DNA of 64,000 bases, from NCBI GenBank assembly GCA_030761205.1, contig JAULJL010000010.1, forward strand, positions 501,001-565,000, written 5' to 3'. Source of the stretch: Fremontodendron californicum (lineage: Eukaryota; Streptophyta; Magnoliopsida; Malvales; Malvaceae). The number at the start of each line of letters is the position of its first letter. Position 1 is the stretch's first letter. Made by a program: the position numbers and the translations under genes. The notes under the pieces are model-generated. The model saw only the letters and a list, made by a program, of their open reading frames with translations. It ran no database searches and was not told where the DNA came from. Positions 48,900 to 59,677 of this stretch are shown here, piece by piece.

Positions 48900-51832
48900 T
48901 CATATTAATGTCACCTCTTTCAATTATTACACTAATCAGGTGAAACTGTCGTAATATATGTATGGATCTACGATGAGACCTTGGTTCCTTAGCTTGCGCT
49001 ATGGCTCCATTGTTATCGCAGTAAAGTGGTATTGGATCAACAATGCTCAGAACCAACCAAGTTCTTTAATGAACTTCTTGATCCAAACAACTTCTTTCGT
49101 TGCCTCAAACGAAGAGATATACTCGTCTTTGGTTGTTGAATCTACAGTCATCTCTAGTTTAGAACCTTTCCAACTGACTGTACCAAGATTCAAAGTAAAT
49201 ATATAATTACACTGCGATTTACTGTTATCCTAATCAGATTAGAAGTCAGCATCTGTATAACTCCTAACTTGGAGTTCAGCCCCTCCATAGACCAAGAAAG
49301 TATCCATGCTAAACCTTTTAGCACTTTGTCTATGTAAATGGATTGGGACAATCCAAGCAGCCTTTTCGATCTATCTCTATAGATCTTAATTCCCAGAATA
49401 TATGCTGCTTCTCCCAAATCCTTCATGGAGAACAGTTTGGAGAGTCAGACCTTGGTGGTCTGAAGCATAGATACATCGTTTCCTATGAGCAATATGTCGT
49501 TGACATATAGCACCAGGAACACAACTACATGTCCATTTACCTTCTTGTAAACACATGGTTCATCAGGATTCTTAATGAAACCAAATTCTTTAATTGTTTC
49601 ATCAAACCTGATGTTCCAACTCCGAGATGCTTGCTTTAGTCCATAAATGGACTTTTGCAGCTTGCATACCTTATTAGATGTGGCCTTGGATGAAAAACCT
49701 TCAGGTTGTGTCATATACACTTTCTCTTGCAAATTCCCGTTAAGGAATGCAATTTTTACATCTATCTGCCATATCTCATAATCATGGTATGCAGCAATAG
49801 CAAGCATAATCCTAATGGACTTTACCATGGCAACTGGTGAAAAGGTTTCTTCAAAATCAATGCCTTCAACTTGATTATAACCTTTAGCAACCAATCTGGC
49901 CTTATACGTTTGTATGTTGCCATCCATGTCTGTCTTTATCTTGTAGACCTATTTACACCCTATGGGTTTTATCCCTTGAGGTGGATCAACTAAAGACCAA
50001 ACTTGGTTAACTTCCATGACATCCATTTTGGATTTCATGGCTTCTAGCCATTTCTTGGAATTGATGTCCGACATCGCTTCCTTATAGGTAACAGGTTCAT
50101 TATCAATGAGCAAACCATCTCTTTCCAAAAAAATCCATATCTTATTGGAGTTTGCCTCTCCCTACTAGACCTTCGGAGTACTTGTGTTTCTTGAGCATCA
50201 GTCCGAGCATCCAATGCCTCGACTAATGGCTCAGGTTCTGAGGGAATGTTAGGTTGTGGTTCTTGAACTTCTTCAAGATCTATTTTACTCTCACTGAATC
50301 CTTCTAGTAGAAACTCTTTCTCTAGAAAAGCAGCGTGTTTTGACACAAACACCTTTTGATCAGTAGGACTGTAAAAGTAATATCCCATAGTCTCTTTAGG
50401 ATATCCCACAAACTTATATTTTTCTGATCTAGCATCCAGCTTATTAGAAGGTACTTGCTTCACATAAGCAGTACATCCCCAAATCTTTAGATAAGATAAG
50501 TATGGCTTCTTGCCATTCCATATCTCATATAGTACCTTATCTACCGACTTGCTTGGAACCCTATTTAGAAGGTAAGCTGCAGTTTCTAAGGCATATCCCC
50601 AAAAGGATATCGGAAGGCCAGCCTTAGACATCATGGACCGAACCATGTCCAACAAGGTTCGATTTCTCTTTTCGGATACTCTGTTATGCTGAGAAGTTCT
50701 AGGTGGAGTCTATTGCGACCGAATTCCATTATCTGTCAAATGATCCAAGAAATCATGAGTTAAATATTCTCCTCCTCGATCCGATCTAAAAGCTAGAATA
50801 TTTTTCTCAGTCTGTTTCTCTACTTCAGCTCTGAACTCTTTGAACTTCTCAAAAGAGCTTCAGCCTTGTATCTCATCAGATACATATAACCATATCTAGA
50901 ATGATCATCGATAAAGGTTATGAAGTATGAGAAATTACCTCTAGCAGCTGTGTTTAGTGGCCCACATACATCTGAATGTATTAAGCCCAATAAAACACCA
51001 GCTCTTTCACCCTTTCCAGTAAAGGGAGTCTTGGTCATCTTACCAAGGAGACAACATTCACAAGTCCTATATAATTCATAATCAAAGGGTTCAAATAACC
51101 ATGTTTATGCAATTTGGAAATCCTTGCCTCATTGATATGACCAAGTCTACAGTGCCAGATGTAAGTTTTACTTGGATCATTATTTCTTGCTTTCTTGACA
51201 TCTATATTGAGCATTGGCATATCTGGATCCAAAACATGTAATCCATTATGTAATGTTGCCGGTCCATAGTGAATATCTTTAAGAATGACGGAGCAACTAT
51301 TGCCTTTCATTCTTATCTCGAAACCATCATTAACAGTGAGGTATGAAACCGAAATGATGTTTCTAGACAGTACTGGAATAAAGTAACAATCTTTCAGTTC
51401 CAATTTCATGCCAGACGGCAAAGATAAAGTACATGTTCCAACGGCCAATGTTGCAACTTTTGCACCATTGCCTACTCTTAGAACTACTTCATCTTTTCTC
51501 AACTTTCTACTTCCTTTCAACATCGCTATGTCATTACATAGATGTGAACCGCATCCTGAATCAATTATCCCAGAATTGGATTTAACAGTACAAAGATTCA
51601 GTTCAATCACAAACATAGTCAACCCAGAAAATTCTATAATTTCTTCTTGACTTGTCAAGTGAGCAACCTTCATTTCATTGAGAAAGCTTCTCAATCTTTT
51701 GTACCAATCCAAACATTTTGGACTAATGGCATTCATAATGCCGCACAGTGCAGTTAAAGTATTAACCATTTTCAACAACCTAATATGGAAAAAGTATATA
51801 TCAGTTATATTCATGCATTTATACCAATTCAA
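48900..51832 (-). pseudogene. Element D pol, decayed
   Basis: On the minus strand, from right to left: protease with IIDSGCGSHLCND (frame 51035-51832), HHCC zinc finger (WHCRLGHINEARI), integrase core (LGLIHSDVCGPLN, ITFIDDHSRYGYMYL at 50820-51038), integrase end and linker (50044-50655), RT (49445-49927: KARLVAKGYNQVEGIDF, IWQIDVKIAFLNG, KLQKSIYGLKQASRSW), and the last RT/RNase H part to about 48950 in fragments. The RT active site reads YVNDILL, so the second aspartate-position residue of YVDD is changed to Asn. Frameshifts and stops separate the pieces. Confidence 0.87.
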
Positions 51833-53129
51833 GATGAGGTATTAAATCTCTTATTGGTTCTCCCACTAACTTTTCGAGATAATAGCCCTCACTATTATTC
51901 AAAAATCTCATCAAGGTATTTCTAATGGGCTGGGATCCCTTTCAACATGTTGCAACCTTGAGTGCCTCAACAAATTACAACAAGCCTAGTTGGGTAGATA
52001 ACATAGCTTATCAATTGCATCTCTATGCAACTCCCAGATCAGTTAGGTGACTAATCTTTGTCTAAGCACATCATATGTACTTCGCCTAACTTTGCCTCTA
52101 ATACCATGCGGTCAAGTTTTGTGCATCCGGACAACATGGCATTAGTTGAGTAAGACCCAACTTCATAACTCAAACATATCCGTACAGTAGTTTGACTCTC
52201 AGTGACTCAATAAGCCTCCTACTGGAAGAACTCTGGTTATCTTGTTATGATGATGGAAGACAACTTTATCATGCGAAACATGTGACTCAATATTGTAAAG
52301 AGGAATTTCCTTTTTCTTTTAAGTCTCATGAAATGAACATTCATAGCATTTATAATATCGCATAAAATAAATCTATAACATGCTTTCTACTTGGATGATT
52401 ATAGACTTTTCTAATCTAATTTCCTTGAGCCATCAAAGGAAATTAGTTGGTCAAATTCCTAGGTGATTACATACATAGTCTTCAAAGCTTGCTTGTAATC
52501 TCCTTATCTTCATGGCGCCTATCTTCATCTTCAAGTTACAAAAATTATTCCTAGCTAGTCCTAATTTTACACTTTAATGTAACTAATTACATTTGTAATA
52601 AAGAAACCTCAAGTTACATTTGAGGGGAGTTAGGTGAGGAAATAATTTTTACAACTCCAGAAAATGAGAGATAAGGCAGGGCACACAGTCCCTATTTAAT
52701 TTTATAAAAACCATAAAAATAAATTCAACCATCCACAGTCATATTGGGTCTAAGTCCATAATCATCCCATACATTCACAAACAATTTATGAACATATAAA
52801 TCATGCTTTAATATCTAGTTAGCATCATTGATTATATTGATCCATAATTTAATTCAAAGAAAATAATAAACATTTATTCTAATCTCATTAGAATAAATCC
52901 TAATCCAATTAGAATTATTTCCTTTAATTAAATTATTATCCAATTAAATAATTTAATTGAATATTCATGTAAATTCTTATTTTGGTGATTTAATTAATGT
53001 AACAATATTACCATGATTACTAATTTTAGTGTTGTATCTCAACTAGGATACTACAACATTAGTAACTCAATATTGTTAAAATCCATAAGCTGTGAGAATC
53101 TGATAGAATCAAAAAACCCTAGCAAGGGA
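51833..53129 (-). other. Element D leader region, noncoding
   Basis: AT-rich sequence between the pol remnant and the hAT insertion; with 55338-55807 it is the sequence between the D 5' LTR and pol. I can find no gag frame. It may be a non-gag leader or a completely decayed gag. Confidence 0.5.
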
Positions 53130-53399
53130 GGCGCAGGTAGGGTGTAAATGAGATACATGTGCTCGCAAGCTACTCGAGTTCGGCTCGAAAAAAACTCGAA
53201 TTCCATTCGGTCATTATCGAGCCGAGCTTGAGCTCGAGCAGCTCGAGCTATCGAGCGAGCCGAGTTCGAGTATCTCAATACTCGATTCGAGTGGCTCGCG
53301 AGCCTGATCGAGCTTTTTATTTTATAATACATATTTTTAATATTTTAGTATTAATTTACCATTCTACCCTCAATATATATATACCCCTTAAAACCCATA

Positions 53400-53600
53400 A
53401 CCCTAAAATTTTTTCCTTCAGTAGTTCAGCATCCTTTCATGCTAACCAACCCAGCGGCTGGCCAATCTCAGAGATCTTATCGGCCGGCAAACCGGAGACG
53501 GACGACCACGGTCCCGACCTTACCAGCACCGGAGGTGTACTAATCAATGAACCCCCGAAACCCACTTTCTTTTCTGACAAAATCAACCAAGCCTAACCGG
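53400..53600 (+). other. Unidentified coding-like segment inside the hAT
   Basis: The frame 53159-53596 leaves the palindromic end at about 53300 and then encodes a segment (with GWPISEILSAGKPETDDHGP and STGGVLINEPPKPTFF) whose composition is unlike the AT-rich surroundings. I do not recognise the protein. It may be a third captured host fragment. No start or stop of a full gene is evident. Confidence 0.35.
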
Positions 53601-53689
53601 TAACCAAAGCGGCACGACAACATCCAAAGGTGCGCAAGTCCTCACTGTCACATTCTCTCCTTCACAACTTTCACTCTCCCTTCAACATC

Positions 53690-53885
53690 TTTTGCTCCTG
53701 GCTCCTTTGCTGGTATATATCATCCACAAGCAGTAACAGCAGCAGCTATACATCCTCTTCTACAATAGGCTCAGACTATGGCTGGAGCTGTTGATATGGG
53801 CGGACCTGCTGCCGGTGTTTACCAGCAACCTCGACATGCATAGATGAACTGGCCCAGTAACTACTGAAACAAGGATAGATATGTT
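53690..53885 (+). pseudogene. Captured GIP1-like 3' end, copy 1 (decayed)
   Basis: Near-identical to 54676-54870, from TTTTGCTCCTGGCTCCTTTG through the stop codon into the 3' UTR (GAAACAAGGATAGATATGTT). It has in-frame stops (ACAATAG and CATAG contexts) where copy 2 has Gln codons, so it does not encode the protein. The poly-T and following sequence to about 54000 may be captured 3' flank. Confidence 0.8.
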
Positions 53886-54569
53886 CATGTCCCAATTTCT
53901 TCTTTTTTTTTTTTTTTGTTGATAGAATCTAGTTTCCTTTTGTTAGTATTGGGTTACATGCATATTAAAAGACAATCGTTTATATTATGCAAGTATTTAC
54001 AGGCCAACTAGACCAGATTGTGTAAACGTGTTTGTCAAGGCAGACAGAGGATGGCTTTTGTGTTGGTGTTGGGATTTCTAGGGAAATGGTGTTGGTGTAT
54101 TCTATATTATGTCAGTAGTTCTTTGCAAGTGTTTGAATTGTGCATTTGGGTTATTTTTTATTCTCTCTTTCTATTTCCTTACATTTTAGTTTTGAGAAGC
54201 CTGCAAATGTCAATGAACTTCTCGTTTTTCTGTTTGTTCCAGTAAATGGGGTCTCTGTAGCGAAGTTGATACTTAATTTCTACTTCATAATCAATTTTTG
54301 GACCAAAGAAAATGCCACATTGATGCCTGAATTCATGTTAATTTAATGCCTAACGATGGTGATCATGTTCTCATAGGTTGATTTGATTGTTTTGTGGTTC
54401 TACATAATATGGTTACCTGCTCTTTTCTTCTTTAAGCATTCTCTTGTTCTGATATGTATAAACGTAGGTTTGGGAAAGAATGTCATTGGGCATTTACCAT
54501 TCTTGACTAGTTTATTAAGTGTTTTTTTTCCTTATAGGATGATTGTTTCACATATTTGTTTTCCTGCAG

Positions 54570-54848
54570 AGTGAAGGTTCAGCTGTATGGATTGCTCCCC
54601 CTATTCGAGACATATCCAGCATGCCAGCAAGTTCATTCTATAACCTTCCCCCTCAGGGTCAGAATGTAACTTTTGCTCCTGGCTCCTTTGCTGGTATATA
54701 TCATCCACAAGCAGTATCAGCAGCAGCTATACATCCTTTTCTACAACAAGCTCAAACTATGGTTGGAGCTGTTGATATGGGCGGATCTGCTTCCGGTGTT
54801 TACCAGCAACCTCAACATGCACAGATGAACTGGCCCAGTAACTACTGA
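54570..54848 (+). pseudogene. Captured last exon of a GBF-interacting protein 1-like gene, copy 2
   Basis: A 92-codon open segment from an intact splice acceptor (TTTTCCTGCAG just before 54570) to a TGA at 54846-54848. It encodes SEGSAVWIAPPIRDISSMPA through PQHAQMNWPSNY, the glutamine-rich C terminus I associate with GIP1/DUF1296 proteins, which bind G-box transcription factors. The N-terminal DUF1296 domain is absent. The retained acceptor and intron-like DNA upstream (54240-54569) show that genomic DNA, not mRNA, was captured. There is no promoter or start of its own that I can see. Confidence 0.72.
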
Positions 54849-55820
54849 AACAAGGATAGATATGTTCTTTTTTGTAAACCAATCAAACAAGACATTCAAT
54901 GTCCAATCTTGGGGTATCTTTGGGAACTCTAACAGGTTTGAATGGAGGGGAGCATCAAGAAGATATACATCATTGGCCAGAGTTGAGAGTGTAAATCTGT
55001 TTGAGGAGGTCGGAAAAAATCATGTAATAATATTGTTATTTTGATTGAGACTTTTACTTTTTGGTTGTTGTGTAAGATTTTTTTATCATTATATCATTTT
55101 AGAAAAATTTTATTATTTAAATGTAAAAAAATTGTATATGAAACGAGCTCGAGTACATAAATTGAGTAAACGAGCTTTATCGAGCCGAGCTCGAACAGTT
55201 CGATTATATCTTGAGCCGAGCTCGAGCTTAAAAAATGGTATTCGAGCTCGAGCCGAGTTTCGAGTCAAGCTCGAGCTTAAGCTCGAGCTGCTCACTATTC
55301 GAGCTCGGCTTGGCTCGATTATAGCCCTAGGCGCAGGCCATGGATATTATGAGTAGCTGCCGCCCCTCACCTCCCTAAGGCTATCTATCCACTTTTCACA
55401 GCTTCCAACTTTTTAATGCTAAATTAGTTTTATGATTTTTCAGGCTTGCCAAGAACAATTATAAGCAATTTTAAATCCTAAAAATCATTAAAACATGCAT
55501 TAAAAATTAGACAAGAAAAATCTACAAGTTTTTCTCACTAAAATCACCAAATTTGCGCAAAACAGGCAAAACAGTTTTCAATCGCTGCCAAACTTTCGCC
55601 AGTTGCATTAATAAGTTTAAAACAATTTTAAACCAATTAATCAACAAGAATTCACCATGATTAACTGCTGCCTTCACCGAAATACTACAAGTGCAAATTC
55701 TCACAAATTCGGTTAATAACAATCGGATCAAAATAACTCAAAGAACAAAATAATTTTGTTAAAGGTAACAATCAAAGCATAGATCGTATAGGAATAACAT
55801 AAGCGAGGCTCTGATATAAC

Positions 55821-57466
55821 TGTTAGGATTCGGCACATGCTCAAACAGAGATAATGTATAATTTAATCATCAAGTTAAACATACAACGCAGCGGAATTAA
55901 ATAAAACATAGAGAATACCGAACCCCTCCAAGGATCTGCCTATGAATTCAAAACGATCAGGCTGTCAAGATCAGATAACAATCAAAATCACATACCTCTA
56001 TTTTGAAGATTGCCGAATCCTCAAGATAGATTCTTGATGTTCTTGTACACAAAGCTCGCTTGTCGAAAACCAAAGTCGTCCAATTGTCTGACCTTTAACA
56101 GTAATCCACACAGGTGATCTGAAAGCCTTCACAAGGTTGAGATTATGTTTTGCCAAGACGATGCTAGTAGTATAGGTTGTGAGAAACCTTCCTCCTCTTC
56201 CTTGGTTAGCCAAAATCAAAATAGAAGAATCGAATTCCTCTTGCTTGTTTTGCTTATTCGACCGAAACACTCTAAAGGGAAGTGAGGCGCAGATTCAAGG
56301 GTTCCTTAGGAGGGGAGGCGGCAATAACATTAGGCTATTTATAAGTAGGTTTAGTGTATGCCAACTATTGGACTAACTGCACTAAAGCCCTTATAAATAT
56401 TATTAAATATTCACAATAAGCCTACAACACTTAATGAATATCTAATCTGCCCCTATCTCATTTTAATTCATTAATCACCTTTTGTGTGTGACCCATTAGG
56501 CCTTTAACATGTTGGCAATAAATATAATAAATTCAATTAAGAATTTCCTCTTTATATTTATAGATCATGAGCGGCATCTAGCAATGCATCATGACCACCC
56601 AAATTCCAAGAGAGTCATCAAGCTTCGACTAGCCTTTCGTGTACCCTTCATCAAATATCCCGGGATAGGAAAGAGCATGGTTCAGTGTCTACTCTTAACT
56701 CATTCCATATTAGATCTGCAGCTTTAATATTAACTCCTTAAGTATTGCCTTGGCCAAGGACTTCCATAAGTTAATATAAGCCAGATACATGTGAGATATG
56801 TCCCCTTAATCACTTGGGGTGATGAATCCTCTCTGGACCACTCATTCATCTTCGTATGCTTCATGTCATACCCAATAACACCCTACCATAAGCATCCTTG
56901 TGATTGGGACCCGTTCGTGATAAAATCTAAGTATGACAGTTCACATACAAGATGACCTGGTGTCACAAGTCAAAGGATTATTTACACTATTGACACATGA
57001 GAGTATTTACCATAGACACTTGAGTGAAATACCAAATGGAACTCTCGTAGCGGGTCATGTTCAGTGAACTTGTTCAACTAACAAGCACCCATATGTTATC
57101 CCCAAGTATCTCTATACTTTCAACCTATGAGACGGGTTGCATGCATCAAGTGCATGAAGGCTTAACATATGCCAGTCTTTGAGCATTGTCAATGCCCTGT
57201 CTTGACAACACGATGACCAAGAACAGTTTTAGAAACACGACATTGATGCATAATGATCCTCATAATTGTAACACCTTACAATTCCTTTGCAATGCCATTG
57301 TGTCTCATGGGCTTTATCTTCACAAGTCATTTATAACAATTATAACAATACTTATGGATAAAGAAATACCTCAATTATAATTAATAAACTATAATGTGCA
57401 ATACATGAATATATAAATAGTGCTTTACAAGCCTAAATAGATTGGCTTGTAGGGCTTACACCAACA
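55821..57466 (-). repeat. 5' LTR of element D
   Basis: 1646 bp; plus-strand ends TGTTAGGATTCGG and TTACACCAACA. The body is the reverse of the solo LTRs at 34254 and 43958, with long near-identical stretches (for example around 57180). Confidence 0.87.
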
Positions 57467-57653
57467 CATACGTGACCATTGAAGGGTCAAGTTACAAAAG
57501 ATGTAATGAAGTCCGCTTTGATCCTATGCTGGTATGATTGATGGACCAGATTGGTTATGGATACATTTCAGTAATGACAGGGAAGTTGAGCTCATATGAT
57601 TATTTTTTGCAATGCATAATTATAAAGTTACACATATAGCCCGAGTGGGAGAT

Positions 57654-58144
57654 TGTTGGATCCTTAATCCAACATTGGGCATATATGTGAATAATTATGT
57701 GTTGTAGACTGTCAAATAAGATTAAGCCCATTTAAAGTGGTCTACTAAAGTTTGGGTAATTTGGGCTTTAATGTATCTAATAGGGTGTGGGCTTTTAATG
57801 TGTAGAGACTTAAGGGTAATTTCTATTTTTATGATGGGTTGAAATGGAAATATCAAAAGATAACATGGTAGTTATCTATGAATAATGGTTATGGTCCCCA
57901 GATCACACGTATTGTATTCTATTCTTTTCTAACATCACATCATCAGAAAGAGAGTGAGAGAAGACAAAATGATTCTCTAAGAGAACGCGTTGATCTGAAA
58001 GACATACCGCACGACTCTGGAGAGTAATTGATTGTCATGGATTCAGGTACGCTTCCGCATTTTAATCTGTTAATTCTTGGTGATTTAACATGAATGTTTC
58101 TTAGGATTTGAGAGATATTTTATATACAAAGATATTTTCTAACA
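57654..58144 (+). repeat. 3' LTR of Copia A
   Basis: 491 bp, partner of 32759-33248, preceded by the purine tract and followed by the second CTGAG. Confidence 0.92.
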
Positions 58145-58149
58145 CTGAG

Positions 58150-58644
58150 GTCCTTCGAGCAAAGAAGGAGAGTCAGAAGGCGCTGGAGGTTGTGTTCTGG
58201 GATACCCTTCGAGGCCTAAGTCAGTGTTTGGAGAAGAAGGTCTGGGAGAGAGAGAGTTCTTAGAGAGAGCTTACCTTTGGGCAATCCCCGAGAGGGCTTT
58301 TATACCCGTTTCGGCGACCTACCCAGTTCTATGTGTCCGCCTTTGGTTGGACGTCAGGAGTAAGCGATCTGGAGGTCTCGCCAGGAAAACGACTGCATTT
58401 AATGCCCGTCGAGGAGGGACTGTAGTATTTAATGCTTTGCACTGCCCCATGTGGGCACCGAGGTGACCAGCGATGTGACAGTCAGGAAAGAGGGAGGCGT
58501 CCACTTGTCCTGGGACTTTGCAACTAGTGGTTCTTGGGCTCACCGGGTTGGTTCTTGGCCTTGGGCCAGCTTGTTGGGCTTCTTTTGTTTCTCCTAGACT
58601 TTATGGCTGAGTGGCCTGGCGGGCCTGGTAGGACAGGCTCAACA
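58150..58644 (-). mobile_element. Main piece of an older LTR split by Copia A
   Basis: On the minus strand it begins TGTTGAGCCTGTCC at 58644, has a TATA box (GGTATAAAAGCCCTC near 58300) and a CTCTCTCTAAGAACTCTC R-like stretch, and continues across the insertion site into 32758-32730, ending CTCGACA. Length about 524 bp once joined. I found no matching TSD and no primer site or purine tract, so it is a decayed solo LTR of unassigned family. Confidence 0.55.
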
Positions 58645-58900
58645 CACATGCAGTGAAGAAAGGTTACTGACAGCATGCTTAAGAATGCACTATCTGTTCA
58701 ACGAGAAAATGGAAGCACTTGTGTTCTAGGGAAAGGTTAAAAAGCGAACTTCTTAACAGTCTCCATATCTAAGCCTCCAAGCCATGCTCTTCAAGACATC
58801 CTAAGAGTGGAGCAAACCCAAGATCCTGCCAACCTTTTGGGATTAGCTCCACAGTCTTCACGTAGTTGCGTATTACTGCAGGAAGTCCTGCTGTCAAGGG

Positions 58901-59065
58901 GCGTTGTGCCAAGAAACGATGTGCCAGGAAGTGACGTGCCAAGAAGCGACGTGCCAGAAAGCGTCGTGCCAGGGAGCAACGTGCCAAGAAGCGTTGTGCC
59001 AGGAAGCGTCGTGCCAGAGAGCGACGTGCCAAGAAGCTACGTGGTAAGAAGCGATGTGCTAGAGA
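58901..59065. repeat. 15-bp minisatellite, 11 copies
   Basis: Eleven exactly spaced 15-bp units of consensus GCGACGTGCCAAGAA, with substitutions but no indels. Because 15 is a multiple of three, it stays open on both strands: VPRSD-like pentapeptides on plus, LARRF-like pentapeptides on minus. I do not regard either as a gene. Confidence 0.95.
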
Positions 59066-59677
59066 AACTATTACTAAAGTTTGCTGTATATGAGAGTATT
59101 GCCTGCATGACATCTCACTGACCAAAAAAACATGTCTACAGCTACCAAATCCAAATCAGATATGAGAGACATACGCTACGTCCCCAGGCGTCCCACCATT
59201 AATTTTAGTCCCTTTTGGCAAAATTTCCCTTCCCTTGAATTACCAGTACCTGCTAATTAGTGAGAGCTAGCTAGGGATGCATGGGAAGTTGGGAACTCAA
59301 CCATCAAATTTGTACTAGAAAAAAAAAGACTCCACTTTCGTTGGGTATTTTTCATTATTTTTAATTAAATAATAATAAAAATTCAAATGATATTTTATTA
59401 AATATTAAATATTTATTTTTAAATTGTAATAATATAATTATATTTTATTAATTATGAAAATTAAATTAATGATAATTGTTTATTTATAAATTACGTAATA
59501 CAAATGCATTTTCAAATGTTATTTATATGTATTTTAAAAAAAAATATTTAGACCTTATTGACTTATTGTATATTGTATTTTTTATTTATAAGAGGTAAAA
59601 AATAAAAAAAATAAAATTGTGATTTATATTTTATTCTCTTGTAAGATCAATTTTGTGACATAGGTTAGTAGTAAGTT
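59066..59677. other. Gene-poor spacer
   Basis: AT-rich DNA between the minisatellite and the tandem array; no supported gene or element. Confidence 0.5.

Larger units (their letters stand above)
53138..55329 (+). mobile_element. Non-autonomous hAT element carrying captured gene fragments
   Basis: A 2192-bp insertion in element D, flanked by identical 8-bp duplications GGCGCAGG (53130-53137 and 55330-55337). The ends are TAGGGTGTAAATGAG and, in reverse complement, TAGGGCTATAATCGAG. The subterminal 150-200 bp at both ends are packed with GAGCTCGAG/CGAGCTCG-type palindromes, as expected for transposase-binding repeats. An 8-bp TSD with TAGGG ends is typical of hAT. There is no transposase. The inside holds two copies of the 3' end of a GIP1-like gene and another segment of unknown origin. 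Confidence 0.88.
47700..57466 (-). mobile_element. Element D: Copia of the solo-LTR family L, minus strand, inside Copia A
   Basis: The 5' LTR is 55821-57466 (minus strand starts TGTTGGTGTAAGCC, ends CCGAATCCTAACA). A decayed primer-binding site (TATATCAGAGC, about 55808-55820) is just inside. The 3' LTR is only 47700-48795, with its last 560 bp missing. A purine tract AGTGGGAGAT (48796-48805) precedes it on the minus strand. Protease to RNase H remnants lie at 48900-51832. No gag is recognisable in the 51833-55807 leader, which also holds a hAT insertion. A deletion at the left edge removed the TSD, so the flanks (...GACACGTGAG and CATACGTGAC) do not match. Confidence 0.83.
32759..58144 (+). 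mobile_element. Copia retrotransposon A, full length, hit by four other LTR elements
   Basis: A 25.4-kb interval bounded by two similar LTRs (32759-33248 and 57654-58144) and by identical 5-bp duplications CTGAG (32754-32758 and 58145-58149). Both LTRs begin TGTTGGATCC and end TTTTCTAACA. A primer-binding-like site TGGCATCAGAGC (33251-33262) follows the left LTR; a purine tract GAGTGGGAGAT (57643-57653) precedes the right one. The order gag, protease, integrase, reverse transcriptase, RNase H marks it as Ty1/Copia. Its own sequence is interrupted at 34254-36074, 36720-42505, 43958-45772 and 47700-57466. All its reading frames are broken. The LTRs differ by a few percent by eye, so the insertion is not recent. 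Confidence 0.92.

Noticed and set aside
54018..54346. Hydrophobic open frames in the hAT as a membrane protein gene
   Set aside because: T-rich intron or 3'-flank sequence of the captured gene translated in arbitrary frames; no domain.
58901..59065. CRISPR-like array
   Set aside because: Units are contiguous 15-bp repeats with no spacers, in a plant nuclear genome.
58769..59125. Arg/Leu-rich repeat protein on the minus strand, or VPxSD protein on the plus strand
   Set aside because: Both are readings of the 15-bp minisatellite; there are no conserved domains or gene signals. Kept only as a finding.
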